A DNA stretch of 9,152 bases from Deltaproteobacteria bacterium (GCA_003647095.1 QMME01000146.1:1-9152); one strand, 5' to 3'. Shown: positions 1-6,750, counted from the first letter of the stretch. The notes: generated from the letters alone by a model not told the origin. A program made the numbers and translations.

Positions 1-897
1 GGCCCGGCCCGAGCGATCCACCGACATGGAAAAGGGAGTGGCCGGGTTGCCTCCCGACCAGTCCGGCCAGGAAGGACCGGCCGGGCAGTCGAGATTGCCG
101 ATGAGACGGAAGGGATCGCCGGCGGCGGCCGGGCTGAACGAAAGCAGCCGGTAGCTGTCGTCGACGACGTAGACGTACATGGTCTCGGGGGGACAGGCCG
201 GGTCGCCGCAGTTGCCGGCCACGCACTGCTCGGTCCAGCAGGTCTCGAGCAGATCGCCCACGCTGCCGTCGGGGTTGCAGGCGTGCACGTTGCCCTGGTA
301 ACAGACGTTGCCGCCGGCCGGGTCGCAGTCGAGGCACCCCAGCTCGCTGCTGCAGTACTGCTCGTCTCCACAGCGGCTCACCTCCACGAACTGCCCCCCC
401 TGGCACTCCTGCAGGCTCTGGCCCTGGCAGCGACGTTCGCCGGTGCTGCAGCTGCAGTGACCGTCGGCACTGCAGGAACCACCGGGACAGTCACCGCAAT
501 CGAGCGTGCCCCCGCAACCGTCGTCCCACTGGCCGCAGTCCTTGCCCAGGGACTGGCAGCTTTCCGCCGAGCAGGCCTGGCAGGTGCAGCCTTGCGGGTT
601 GCAGCTGGTTCCCGCCGGGCACTGGTCGGGACAGACGCCGCCGCAGCCGTTGTCGCCGCAGCAACGGCCGGCGCACTGGGGCTGGCAGTCACAAGGAGTA
701 AGACAGGCCAGGCCGAGATCGTCGCAGCCGCAGGGGCAGTTTTCGATGAGTTCGCCCCGCCGGCCGCAGGAGTCCTGCCAGTAGAGGTTGCCGTCGGGAC
801 AGACGGTGGCGACCTGGGGGGTGCACTGTTCCCCGCCGGAGCCGCTGCCGCAGGCCGCCAGCAGGGTCGCCATGACCAGGCAACTCGTGCTTTTCAT
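1..897 (-). CDS. Cys-rich secreted lipoprotein, 3' end outside window
   Basis: The frame starts at ATG 897-895 and stays open to the left edge, giving 299 residues without a stop. The N-terminus (MKSTSCLVMATLLAACGSG) is a short lipoprotein signal peptide with a textbook lipobox L13-A14-A15-C16, so the mature protein should be lipidated on Cys16; the following Gly/Ser stretch has no Asp at +2, which by the enterobacterial Lol rule would favour the outer membrane. Residues 20-240 carry about 40 cysteines in short CxC, CGDNGCGGVC and DCGQWDDGCGGTLDCG motifs, typical of disulfide-rich extracellular proteins of myxobacteria. From about residue 241 (MYVYVVDDSYRLLSF) the Cys content drops and the sequence looks like the first blade of a beta-propeller-like region, ending in PFSMSVDRSGRA at the edge. 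The SD-like AGAGG at 905-909 lies 7 bases upstream of the ATG and supports the start. Function and binding partner are unknown. It is divergent from the add gene. Confidence 0.85.
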   Translation of the reverse strand, partial: MKSTSCLVMATLLAACGSGSGGEQCTPQVATVCPDGNLYWQDSCGRRGELIENCPCGCDDLGLACLTPCDCQPQCAGRCCGDNGCGGVCPDQCPAGTSCNPQGCTCQACSAESCQSLGKDCGQWDDGCGGTLDCGDCPGGSCSADGHCSCSTGERRCQGQSLQECQGGQFVEVSRCGDEQYCSSELGCLDCDPAGGNVCYQGNVHACNPDGSVGDLLETCWTEQCVAGNCGDPACPPETMYVYVVDDSYRLLSFSPAAAGDPFRLIGNLDCPAGPSWPDWSGGNPATPFSMSVDRSGRA

Positions 898-934
898 GGG
901 AGCACCTCTTTCCATGTCGAAAAGCGTTGCTTCC

Positions 935-965
935 ATGATAACAGAATTTGCCCCGTCCGGGGCAA
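935..965 (-). promoter_or_regulatory. Candidate promoter for the left lipoprotein
   Basis: Reading leftwards, TATCAT at 940-935 matches the sigma-70 -10 consensus in five of six positions. TTGCCC at 965-960 could be the -35 but leaves a 19-base spacer, longer than ideal. The -35 candidate lies inside the 948-965 palindrome, so a protein bound there would block it. This is a consensus match only. Confidence 0.35.
948..965. promoter_or_regulatory. Perfect 18-bp inverted repeat, possible operator
   Basis: TTGCCCCG, a two-base centre TC, then CGGGGCAA form a perfect inverted repeat. It lies in the divergent intergenic region, immediately upstream of the candidate add -35 (967-972), and covers the candidate -35 of the lipoprotein on the other strand. 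The position suits an operator controlling both directions. As RNA it would make a hairpin with too small a loop and no U-tract, so a terminator is unlikely. I do not recognise the regulator. Confidence 0.45.
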
Positions 966-966
966 G

Positions 967-995
967 TTGCTCCCCGCCCCGCTGCGCCGTAGAAT
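967..995 (+). promoter_or_regulatory. Candidate sigma-70 promoter for add
   Basis: TTGCTC at 967-972 and TAGAAT at 990-995 are separated by 17 bases. The -10 matches consensus in five of six positions and the -35 keeps the TTG core. Transcription would start near 1002, leaving a leader of about 24 bases with the ribosome site GGGAGG at 1014-1019. Confidence 0.4.
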
Positions 996-1013
996 GCTCC
1001 CGGCGAACCGCGC

Positions 1014-1019
1014 GGGAGG
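1014..1019 (+). promoter_or_regulatory. Ribosome binding site fixing the GTG start of add
   Basis: GGGAGG lies six bases upstream of GTG 1026-1028. This spacing selects the GTG codon as start, and the encoded N-terminus then precedes the conserved HRHLEGS motif by the usual short distance. Confidence 0.75.
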
Positions 1020-1025
1020 CAAACG

Positions 1026-2081
1026 GTGGAAAACGACGAACGCAGACAGTTGCTGTTGGGCCTGCCCAAGGTGGACCTGCATCGCCACCTGGAAGGCTCC
1101 CTGCGTCTGGGCACCCTCCTGGAGCTGGGCCGGCGCTACAACCTGGATCTACCGCTTGACAGCGAGGCCAGCCTGGCGCCGCAGGTGACATTCCGCGAGG
1201 GCCAGCCGCGCACCCTGGACAACTTCCTGGCCAAGTTCCGCGCCGACTGGTACCGCTCCTTCGCCGATGTCGAGCGGGTGGCACGCGAGGCGGTAGAGGA
1301 CGCCGCGGCCGAGGGAGTGGTCTACCTGGAACTGCGCTTCAGCCCCGAACACCTGACCCGCGAAAGCCGCCTGCAGGTGCTGGGAGTCATCCAGGCGGTG
1401 TGCGAGGCGGGTCGCCTGGCCGGAGAGGATTCCGGCTGCCAGGTGAACTTCCTGCTCACCTTCGCCCGCGAGCGACTGGACGCGAAATCCTGGCCACGCA
1501 TCGTCGAGGACGGCCTGCGCTGCCACCACCTGGGCGTGGTGGGCGTGGACCTGGCCGGTGACGAGTTCCGCCATCCCAACCGGCTGTTCGGCGATTTCTT
1601 CGCCCGGGTGAGAGACACCGGGGTGCTGCATGTCACCGTCCACGCCGGCGAGGGGACGGACGCGGGTTCGGTGGCCTCGGCCATCGAGGTGCTGGGTGCC
1701 GAGCGTATCGGCCACGGCCTGGAGACGGTGAACGACTCCCGGGTCATCGAGCTGGTGCGCCGGCGCCGGGTGGCCCTGGAGATGTGTCCCATCTCCAACT
1801 ACCAGACCGGTTGCGTCGACGACGTCTCCAGCCACCCGTTGCCCCGGCTCGACGAGCAGCAGTTGGCGGTGACCATCAACTCCGACGACCCGGCCATGCA
1901 CGGGGCCGATCTCACCGACAACTACGACCTGGCCGTCAGCCGCTGGGGCTTCGACCTGGAACGCCTGCTGCACCTGGAGCTGGCCGCGGCCCGGGCGGCC
2001 TTCGTCACCGAGGACGAACGCCGGCAACTGCTGCAACGCATCAACGCCGGCTACGCCGCCTGCCGGGGCCAGGGTCTGTGA
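1026..2081 (+). CDS. add: Adenosine deaminase family protein
   Basis: This 351-residue protein is a full-length member of the adenosine/adenine deaminase family, a zinc TIM-barrel hydrolase that replaces the purine 6-amino group with oxygen and releases ammonia. All active-site motifs are present in order: the zinc ligands His19 and His21 in DLHRHLEGS, His206 and the catalytic Glu209 in HAGEG, His230 in ERIGHGLE, the EMCPISN strand, and the Asp pair 287-288 in SDDP. It is probably cytosolic; no signal peptide is seen. Start GTG 1026 is set by GGGAGG six bases upstream. The next gene begins 15 bases after the stop. The family also contains adenine deaminases and the aminodeoxyfutalosine deaminase of the alternative menaquinone pathway, and the motifs alone do not separate these, so the substrate is less certain than the chemistry. 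Confidence 0.9.
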   Translation: MENDERRQLLLGLPKVDLHRHLEGSLRLGTLLELGRRYNLDLPLDSEASLAPQVTFREGQPRTLDNFLAKFRADWYRSFADVERVAREAVEDAAAEGVVYLELRFSPEHLTRESRLQVLGVIQAVCEAGRLAGEDSGCQVNFLLTFARERLDAKSWPRIVEDGLRCHHLGVVGVDLAGDEFRHPNRLFGDFFARVRDTGVLHVTVHAGEGTDAGSVASAIEVLGAERIGHGLETVNDSRVIELVRRRRVALEMCPISNYQTGCVDDVSSHPLPRLDEQQLAVTINSDDPAMHGADLTDNYDLAVSRWGFDLERLLHLELAAARAAFVTEDERRQLLQRINAGYAACRGQGL

Positions 2082-2096
2082 ACACGGGGGTCCGCC

Positions 2097-2771
2097 GTGC
2101 AGAACCTGCGGGACAAGCTGCTCAAGGCCGGCCTGGTCGATCGCAAGAAGAAGAAAAAGATCGAGCACCAGCAGCGGCTGGCGCGCCAGGGCCGGAAGCC
2201 CGACGACGCCGAGGCGGAGCGGCAACGCCAGGAACGCTACCTGCGGCAACTGGAGGAGAAGAAGCGCCGTGACCGTGCCCGGCAGCAGGCCGAACAGGCC
2301 CGCCGGCGACAAGAGGCGGAGCTGGCGGCCCGGCAGCAGCAGGAACAACGACAACGGCAACGCCAGGAGGCCGAACGGGAACGCCGGCGGCGCCAGGCAC
2401 GCCGTATCCTGGCCGGCAACATGTTCCTGCCGGCCCGGCCGGGCCCGGTGGCCTTCCACTTCGTGTCACGCTCCGGGGGCATCCGCCGGCTCATGCTCTC
2501 TACCGGCCTGGTGCATGACCTTTCCCGGGGCCTGCTGGCCATCTGCCAGCTGCCGGCCCGGGACCGGGAGAGAATCGGCCTGGTGCGCCGTGACGTGGCC
2601 CGGCAACTGCTGGAACTGGACGCCGGCCTGGTGCGCTTCTTCGTCACCGAGGACGAGGAACCGCTGGTCGGGCTGCCCCCCGTGGAGGCCGCGGCACCCC
2701 CGAGCGGATCGCCCCGAACGCTTTTTCACCTGTCTGCGCGAGCCGGCGCCGGCGAGCGACGGGAGCGTTGA
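2097..2771 (+). CDS. DUF2058 / YaiL-family protein
   Basis: The 224-residue product opens with NLRDKLLKAGLVDRKKKKK, the characteristic beginning of DUF2058 proteins such as E. coli YaiL. Residues 20-105 are an extremely Arg/Gln/Glu-rich, Ala-spaced segment predicted to be one long charged helix or coiled coil. From about residue 106 (NMFLPARPGPVAFHF) comes the compact C-terminal part that in YaiL relatives begins with a similar N-x-I/F motif. The last 30 residues are low-complexity Pro/Ser/Arg and may be disordered. The family is annotated as nucleic-acid associated but has no established biochemical role, and none is claimed here. Start is GTG 2097, preceded by a G-rich ribosome site at 2086-2090. 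It lies 15 bases downstream of add, so the two are probably co-transcribed, although I know of no functional link. Confidence 0.8.
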   Translation: MQNLRDKLLKAGLVDRKKKKKIEHQQRLARQGRKPDDAEAERQRQERYLRQLEEKKRRDRARQQAEQARRRQEAELAARQQQEQRQRQRQEAERERRRRQARRILAGNMFLPARPGPVAFHFVSRSGGIRRLMLSTGLVHDLSRGLLAICQLPARDRERIGLVRRDVARQLLELDAGLVRFFVTEDEEPLVGLPPVEAAAPPSGSPRTLFHLSARAGAGERRER

Positions 2772-2926
2772 GGGCGGTACCGGAATCTCCCGCTTTACTC
2801 CGCGGACTTCCCAGATCGGCCGCCGGGATCGAGGAGGTGCAAGGAAATGGCCGCAGTAGCAGTTTGCCTGCCTCGAGGAGAATTTTCGAAACATGGACGG
2901 CAGAGATCGCGGCCGGGACGGGAAAT
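2772..2926. other. Convergent intergenic gap, no clear terminator
   Basis: These 155 bases separate the ends of the plus-strand DUF2058 gene and the minus-strand collar-domain gene. I find only short palindromes (CGGTACCG at 2775-2782, CCTCGAGG near 2870, TTTCGAAA near 2884) and no stem followed by a T-run in either direction. Termination may be Rho-dependent. A 37-codon frame starting at 2847 behind a GGAGG looks accidental. Confidence 0.5.
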
Positions 2927-3430
2927 TCAGTCCTTGCGGCAGAAGACCAGCTCCAGGTAGGGAGGCAGGGACGAGGCCGGCTCGGTGTCTCCCTGGACGC
3001 TGATCAGGTGATCGTGCGCCCCGTCGGAATCGGTGACCGCCCGGGCCCGCAGGGCCTTGGCCCGGTCCCGCCCCCCCTCCTCGAACCCCTGCAGGTAACC
3101 CTTGTAGATGCCGACGTGCCCGAAAAAGCCCGGGTCCACCTCGACCTGTTCACCGCGGGCCAGCATGTGCACGTGGGCCCCGTCCTTGGAAGTGCGGGCG
3201 GTGATGTCGAACGAATGTACGTGGCTCTCTTCGCCGCCGCTGCCGCCGGCCTCGAGCGCGCCCCGGGGAAAGCGCCCGTCGAGTTGTTCATAGCGGCTCC
3301 AGCCGGCGGGGCACTCCCCGTCGAACATGGCGATCAGGCCCGGGGGAATGCCGCTGCCGCCGCCACCGCGGCAGGACACCGGCACCAGGCCGGCAACGAC
3401 AGCAAGCAAGATGTAGGTTGCGTACCTCAT
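2927..3430 (-). CDS. Secreted protein with phage tail collar-like domain
   Basis: This 167-residue protein starts with a hydrophobic signal (MRYATYILLAVVAGLVPVSC). Cys20 could be a lipidation site, but PVSC is a poor lipobox, so a plain signal peptide is possible. A Gly linker leads into residues 28-57, IPPGLIAMFDGECPAGW...LDGRFPRG, which matches the start of the phage tail collar fold (G-x-I-x-x-F, P-x-G-W, DGRFPRG). It ends in LPPYLELVFCRKD, the usual last strand of that fold. Three HxH pairs, His70/72, His86/88 and His139/141, recall the iron-binding HxH repeats of trimeric tail fibres such as T4 gp37, so a metal-stabilised trimer is plausible. No phage genes lie nearby. The gene is the last of the minus-strand operon, starting 12 bases after the RluA-family stop. 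Its ribosome site is weak: GAGAGGAA lies about 16 bases upstream. Role unknown. Confidence 0.75.
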   Translation of the reverse strand: MRYATYILLAVVAGLVPVSCRGGGGSGIPPGLIAMFDGECPAGWSRYEQLDGRFPRGALEAGGSGGEESHVHSFDITARTSKDGAHVHMLARGEQVEVDPGFFGHVGIYKGYLQGFEEGGRDRAKALRARAVTDSDGAHDHLISVQGDTEPASSLPPYLELVFCRKD

Positions 3431-3442
3431 GGAGCTGAGAAT

Positions 3443-4423
3443 CTATTCCTCTCTCGCCTCCAGGTCAACCTGTCGCCAGGCCCGGGCCGGCAACAAGCCC
3501 AGCAGGTCGGCCGGAGGGGCGGCCAGCAGGTGCAGCGGGCGCCCGTCGCCGGGATGGCGCAGGCGCAACGACCAGGCATGCAGGGCCTGGCGTCCGTGGC
3601 CCAGCTGCTCGCGGGCGGCGTCATCCAGCTCGTCGCGCAGCATCTTCAGATAGGCGCTGCCGCCATCCTGGTAGAGCTTGTCGCCCAGCACGGGGAGGCC
3701 CAGGTGGGCCAGGTGCACGCGGATCTGGTGCTGGCGGCCGCTGCGCGGTCGGGCCAGCAGCAGGGCCCGGTCGGGCCCCCGCCAGAGCACGCGCACCTCG
3801 GTACAGGCCCGCCGTCCCCGCTCCGCCACCCGCATGCGGCAGGGTACGGGAAAGTCGTCGTCCCGGCCCAGCGGGACGTCCACCACCACTTGCTCGAAAT
3901 CGGGCCGGCCCCGCACCACGGCCAGGTAGTCCTTGCGCACGCTGCCACCGGCGAATTGCTCCATCAGGCGGCGGGTGTTCCCCGGGCCCCGGCCGAACAC
4001 CACCACCCCGCTGGTCTCGCGGTCGAGCCGGTGGGCGGGGGCCAGGGTATCGTCACCCTGCTCGGCTCGCAGGCGGGTGACCAGGGTGCGGGTGCGGAAG
4101 CTGCGGACCGGGTGCACCGGCACCCCCGCAGCCTTGTCCACCGCCAGCAAGGAGTCGTCCTGGAACAGCAGGCGATAACGCACCTCGATATCGGGTTCCG
4201 GGCGGGGCCGGCCCTGCACCTGGATCTCCAGGCCCGCAGCCAGCTGCTGCGACCACTTGAGGGTCCTGCCGCTGGCCCGGTGAACCTTCCCGGCCAGGCG
4301 GCGCACTATCTGCGAGCGACTGCAATGCAGGCGCCGGGACAGAAACACGTCCAGCCGCAGCCCTGCCTCGGCGGGCCCGACCCGCAGCAACAACACGCCG
4401 GGAGAAGTCCGGGGACGCTTCAT
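3443..4423 (-). CDS. RluA-family 23S rRNA/tRNA pseudouridine synthase
   Basis: The 326-residue product isomerises specific uridines in structured RNA to pseudouridine, most likely in 23S rRNA. Residues 20-70 (GLRLDVFLSRRL...SRSQIVRRL) form an S4 RNA-binding domain as in RluC and RluD. The catalytic domain follows, with LLAVDKAAGVPVHP at about 92-105, the signature HRLDRETSG at 131-139 holding the catalytic Asp134, KDYLAVVRG near 164-172, and SGRQHQIRVHLAHLGLPVLGD at about 228-248. The length is normal for the family. ATG 4423-4421 directly abuts the nadE stop codon, in the same frame, so translational coupling is likely. The motifs do not tell RluC, RluD or a lineage-specific target apart. 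Confidence 0.92.
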   Translation of the reverse strand: MKRPRTSPGVLLLRVGPAEAGLRLDVFLSRRLHCSRSQIVRRLAGKVHRASGRTLKWSQQLAAGLEIQVQGRPRPEPDIEVRYRLLFQDDSLLAVDKAAGVPVHPVRSFRTRTLVTRLRAEQGDDTLAPAHRLDRETSGVVVFGRGPGNTRRLMEQFAGGSVRKDYLAVVRGRPDFEQVVVDVPLGRDDDFPVPCRMRVAERGRRACTEVRVLWRGPDRALLLARPRSGRQHQIRVHLAHLGLPVLGDKLYQDGGSAYLKMLRDELDDAAREQLGHGRQALHAWSLRLRHPGDGRPLHLLAAPPADLLGLLPARAWRQVDLEAREE

Positions 4424-6058
4424 CTACACTCCCGGCACCCGTGCCATGGGGATGCGCCGCCCCTGGCCGAAGGCCTTGCGGGTCACCCGCAGCACCGGGG
4501 CCGCCTGGCGGCGCTTGAACTCCGTGCGCTCCACCAACGAGAGCACCCGTTCCACCAGGCCGCCGTCGCCCAGCTTTTCGACTATCTGCGCCTGGCCCAG
4601 GCCTTCGTCCAGGTACAGCCGCAGCACCTGGTCGAGCTGCCGGTAGGGAGGCAGGCTGTCGCTGTCGAGCTGACCGGGGCGCAACTCGGCCGAGGGAGGG
4701 CGCTCGATGATGGCCGGGGGAATGATCTGCCCGCCTTCGTTGCAGTGCCGGGCCAGCTGGTAGACCTGGGTCTTGAGCACGTCGCCGATGGGCGCCAGGC
4801 CGCCGGCCATGTCGCCGTAGAGTGTGCAGTAGCCGGTGGCCAGCTCGCTCTTGTTGCCGGTGGCCAGGGCCAGGGCGTCCCGGTGATTGGCAAAGGCCAT
4901 CACCAGGGTGCCGCGAATGCGGGCCTGCAGGTTCTCTTCCACCAGGGTCTGCCGCACCCGGCCCAGGGGAGCGGCCAGCTGCTCGAGGAAGCCGTCCAGC
5001 ACCGGCTGGATGGAGATCTTTTCCAGGCGGGCTCCCAGGCGCCGTGCCAGCTGCTCGGCCAGCGCCGCCGACTGGGGACTGGAATAGACCGAGGGCATGG
5101 CCAGCAGTTGCAGGTTGTCGGCACCCAGGGCATCGGCGGCCAGCACCGCGCAGACCGCAGAATCTATGCCTCCGGACAGGCCCAGTACCGCCCGCTCGAA
5201 GCCGCACTTGCGGGCATAGTCGCTGATGCCCATCGCCAGTGCCGCCCGCAGTTCCGCCGGGCCATCGTCCGGTGCCGGTCGCAGCAGCTGCTGCTCGGCG
5301 TCGAGGTCCACCAGCAGCAGGTCCTCGACGAAGGCTCCGGCCCGGGCCAGCAACTTCCCGGTGCCGCTTACGGCCAGGCTGCGCCCGTCGAACAGCAACT
5401 CGTCGTTCCCCCCCACCTGGTTGACCAGCACCGCCGGCACCCCCAACCGCCGGGCCTGGTCGGCCAGCAGCTGCAGGCGTTGGCGGGACTTGCCCAGTTC
5501 AAAGGGCGAGGCCGACAGGTTGACCAGCAGTTCGGGTTGCTGCCCGGCCAGTTGCTCGAGGGGATCGCGGTGGTAAAGCGGCCGCCGGCCCGGACCCGGC
5601 CAGATGTCCTCGCAAATGGTCACCGCCAGGCGCCGGCCGTTTACCTCCAGCACCTGGCTGCCGGTGGCCGGTTCGAAGTAACGGTCCTCGTCGAAGACAT
5701 CGTAGCTGGGCAGGTGGGTCTTGGCCACCTGCGCCCGGCGCCGGCCCGCGACCATGAGAACCGCCGAGTTGCAGGCCAGGCGCCCAACCGGCCCCGGGTT
5801 CAGGGTGGCGCAGCCCACCAGGGCGGGCACCGGCCCCAGCCGGGCTGCCAGTTCATCAAGTTCCGCCTCGCAACGCAGCAGGAAATCACGTCGCGCCAGT
5901 AGATCCAGGGGAGGGTAGCCGCACAGGCACAGTTCACTGAAGACCACCAGCTCCGCTCCCCGTTCCTGGGCCCGCCGGTAGCAATCGACCACCTTGCCGG
6001 CGTTGCCGGAAAAGTCACCGATGACGGGATTGATCTGGGCCAGGGCAACTTTCATCAC
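4424..6058 (-). CDS. nadE: Glutamine-dependent NAD+ synthetase
   Basis: This two-domain enzyme carries out the last step of NAD synthesis: it amidates nicotinic acid adenine dinucleotide using ATP and ammonia released from glutamine. Residues 1-260 are the nitrilase-type glutaminase domain with the Glu42 (VVFSELCLCGYPP), Lys113 (AKTHLPSYDVFDEDRYF) and Cys149 (VTICEDIW) triad. Residues 265-544 are the synthetase domain, with the ATP-binding SGGIDS loop at 295-300, ENLQARIRG at 375-383 and GNKSELATGYCTLYGDMAGG at 401-420. The 544-residue length fits the shorter bacterial glutamine-dependent class. Two starts are possible: GTG 6058, better spaced from GGGAGG, or ATG 6055, which overlaps the upstream stop by one base (TGATG). 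Either way it is coupled to the TetR gene. The C-terminus GRRIPMARVPGV is typical of the family. Confidence 0.96.
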   Translation of the reverse strand: MMKVALAQINPVIGDFSGNAGKVVDCYRRAQERGAELVVFSELCLCGYPPLDLLARRDFLLRCEAELDELAARLGPVPALVGCATLNPGPVGRLACNSAVLMVAGRRRAQVAKTHLPSYDVFDEDRYFEPATGSQVLEVNGRRLAVTICEDIWPGPGRRPLYHRDPLEQLAGQQPELLVNLSASPFELGKSRQRLQLLADQARRLGVPAVLVNQVGGNDELLFDGRSLAVSGTGKLLARAGAFVEDLLLVDLDAEQQLLRPAPDDGPAELRAALAMGISDYARKCGFERAVLGLSGGIDSAVCAVLAADALGADNLQLLAMPSVYSSPQSAALAEQLARRLGARLEKISIQPVLDGFLEQLAAPLGRVRQTLVEENLQARIRGTLVMAFANHRDALALATGNKSELATGYCTLYGDMAGGLAPIGDVLKTQVYQLARHCNEGGQIIPPAIIERPPSAELRPGQLDSDSLPPYRQLDQVLRLYLDEGLGQAQIVEKLGDGGLVERVLSLVERTEFKRRQAAPVLRVTRKAFGQGRRIPMARVPGV

Positions 6059-6660
6059 TCACCGCTTCCCTCCCGCAGCAAGCCGCCGGCGATCATTTCC
6101 ACCCCGCTGCGGAGCAGCCGCCCGGTGTCCAGCTCCAGGCCGATGGCCAGGTAGCCCTCGATGGCATCGAGCAGGCCCTTGAGCAGCTTGGCCACCGCCC
6201 GGCAGTCGATGGGCTTGAGCTGACCACTGTCCACCCCGCGCTGCAGCAGGCGTTCCAGTGCCGAGAAATAGGCCTCCTGGATACCACTCAGCATGGCGCG
6301 GATGGACTCGTCGCGACCGGCCATCTCCGCCATGACCATGAAAAAGCGCGGGTAGTCGGGACGCTGCCGGAAAAAGTGCAGGAAGTGCCCGGCCAGGCGC
6401 TCGAGCAAGCGGCGCCAGTCGGGGCTCTCCCGCTCCACCTTCTCCAGGAAATTCACGCCCAGGTGGTATTCCTGCTCCACCAGGGCATCGAACAGGGCCC
6501 GCTTGGAGGCGAAGTGGAAATAGACCCCGCCCTTGCTCAATCCCGCCCGCCGGGCGATGTCTGCCATGCGGGTGGCGGAGTAGCCCTGGTCGATGAAACA
6601 GCGCCTGGCGGCATCGAGAATCTGCTCCTTGCGGGTATCTTCCGGCAGGTGCTTGGTCAT
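6055..6660 (-). CDS. TetR-family transcriptional regulator
   Basis: The 201-residue product is a TetR-type repressor: an N-terminal three-helix DNA-binding domain and a C-terminal ligand-binding, dimerising domain. The helix-turn-helix spans about residues 32-51 (MADIARRAGLSKGGVYFHF), preceded by the usual TRKEQILDAARRCFIDQGYSAT first helix. The C-terminal half (about 55-201) is helical, with a segment GLLDAIEGYLAIGLELD common in TetR C-terminal domains. The frame is open further upstream, but ATG 6660 is the natural start for the family length; it has only GGAG one base away as ribosome site. The gene is divergent from the dehydrogenase-like gene at 6763, the classic arrangement for a TetR protein and its target. 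It also heads the operon with nadE, overlapping it by one to four bases. The ligand is unknown. Confidence 0.93.
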   Translation of the reverse strand: MTKHLPEDTRKEQILDAARRCFIDQGYSATRMADIARRAGLSKGGVYFHFASKRALFDALVEQEYHLGVNFLEKVERESPDWRRLLERLAGHFLHFFRQRPDYPRFFMVMAEMAGRDESIRAMLSGIQEAYFSALERLLQRGVDSGQLKPIDCRAVAKLLKGLLDAIEGYLAIGLELDTGRLLRSGVEMIAGGLLREGSGE

Positions 6661-6666
6661 GCTCCA

Positions 6667-6702
6667 GTCGTACCCGTAAATGCCCTCGCTGGCAAGTCCA
6701 GC
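6667..6702 (-). promoter_or_regulatory. Candidate tetR promoter with overlapping inverted repeat
   Basis: Reading leftwards, TTGCCA at 6695-6690 (five of six to -35) and TACGAC at 6672-6667 (three of six to -10) are 17 bases apart. The start of transcription would fall at or next to the ATG at 6660, giving a leaderless message. The inverted repeat GCTGG-CAAGT-CCAGC at 6688-6702 covers the -35 and could be the TetR protein's own operator. Evidence is consensus and symmetry only. Confidence 0.3.
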
Positions 6703-6710
6703 CCGCCCGG

Positions 6711-6743
6711 CCCTTGACAGGGGACCGCTCCCTCGCCGACCAT
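6711..6743 (+). promoter_or_regulatory. Candidate SDR-gene promoter with operator-like repeat
   Basis: A perfect -35 hexamer TTGACA lies at 6714-6719, followed after 18 bases by a weak -10 (GACCAT, 6738-6743). The inverted repeat CCCT-TGAC-AGGG at 6711-6722 encloses the -35. This suits repression by the adjacent TetR protein. The leader would be only about a dozen bases. Confidence 0.35.
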
Positions 6744-6750
6744 GGGTGCC

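Noticed and set aside
283..1188. Plus-strand open frame of 301 codons
   Set aside because: Antisense to the Cys-rich lipoprotein and then reading into the deaminase gene out of frame. The Ala/Val-rich product mirrors Cys and Gly codons on the other strand.
1149..2459. Minus-strand open frame of 436 codons
   Set aside because: Antisense to the deaminase and DUF2058 genes; the product is Leu/Gly/Val-rich with no family resemblance.
2847..2960. Small plus-strand frame of 37 codons behind a GGAGG
   Set aside because: The ribosome-site match is fair, but the product is Arg/Gln-rich with no hydrophobic or known motif and its 3' part is antisense to the collar gene. Nothing else supports it.
2927..3430. 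Prophage remnant suggested by the collar-like domain
   Set aside because: No capsid, terminase, integrase or other tail genes are nearby, and the protein has an export signal and an operon position with host genes.
2768..5902. Plus-strand open frame of over 1,000 codons
   Set aside because: It runs antisense through the collar, RluA-type and NadE genes, all of which show complete conserved motifs. Its product is low-complexity Gln/His/Gly/Ala/Pro with no recognisable domain. It results from high GC and codon bias.
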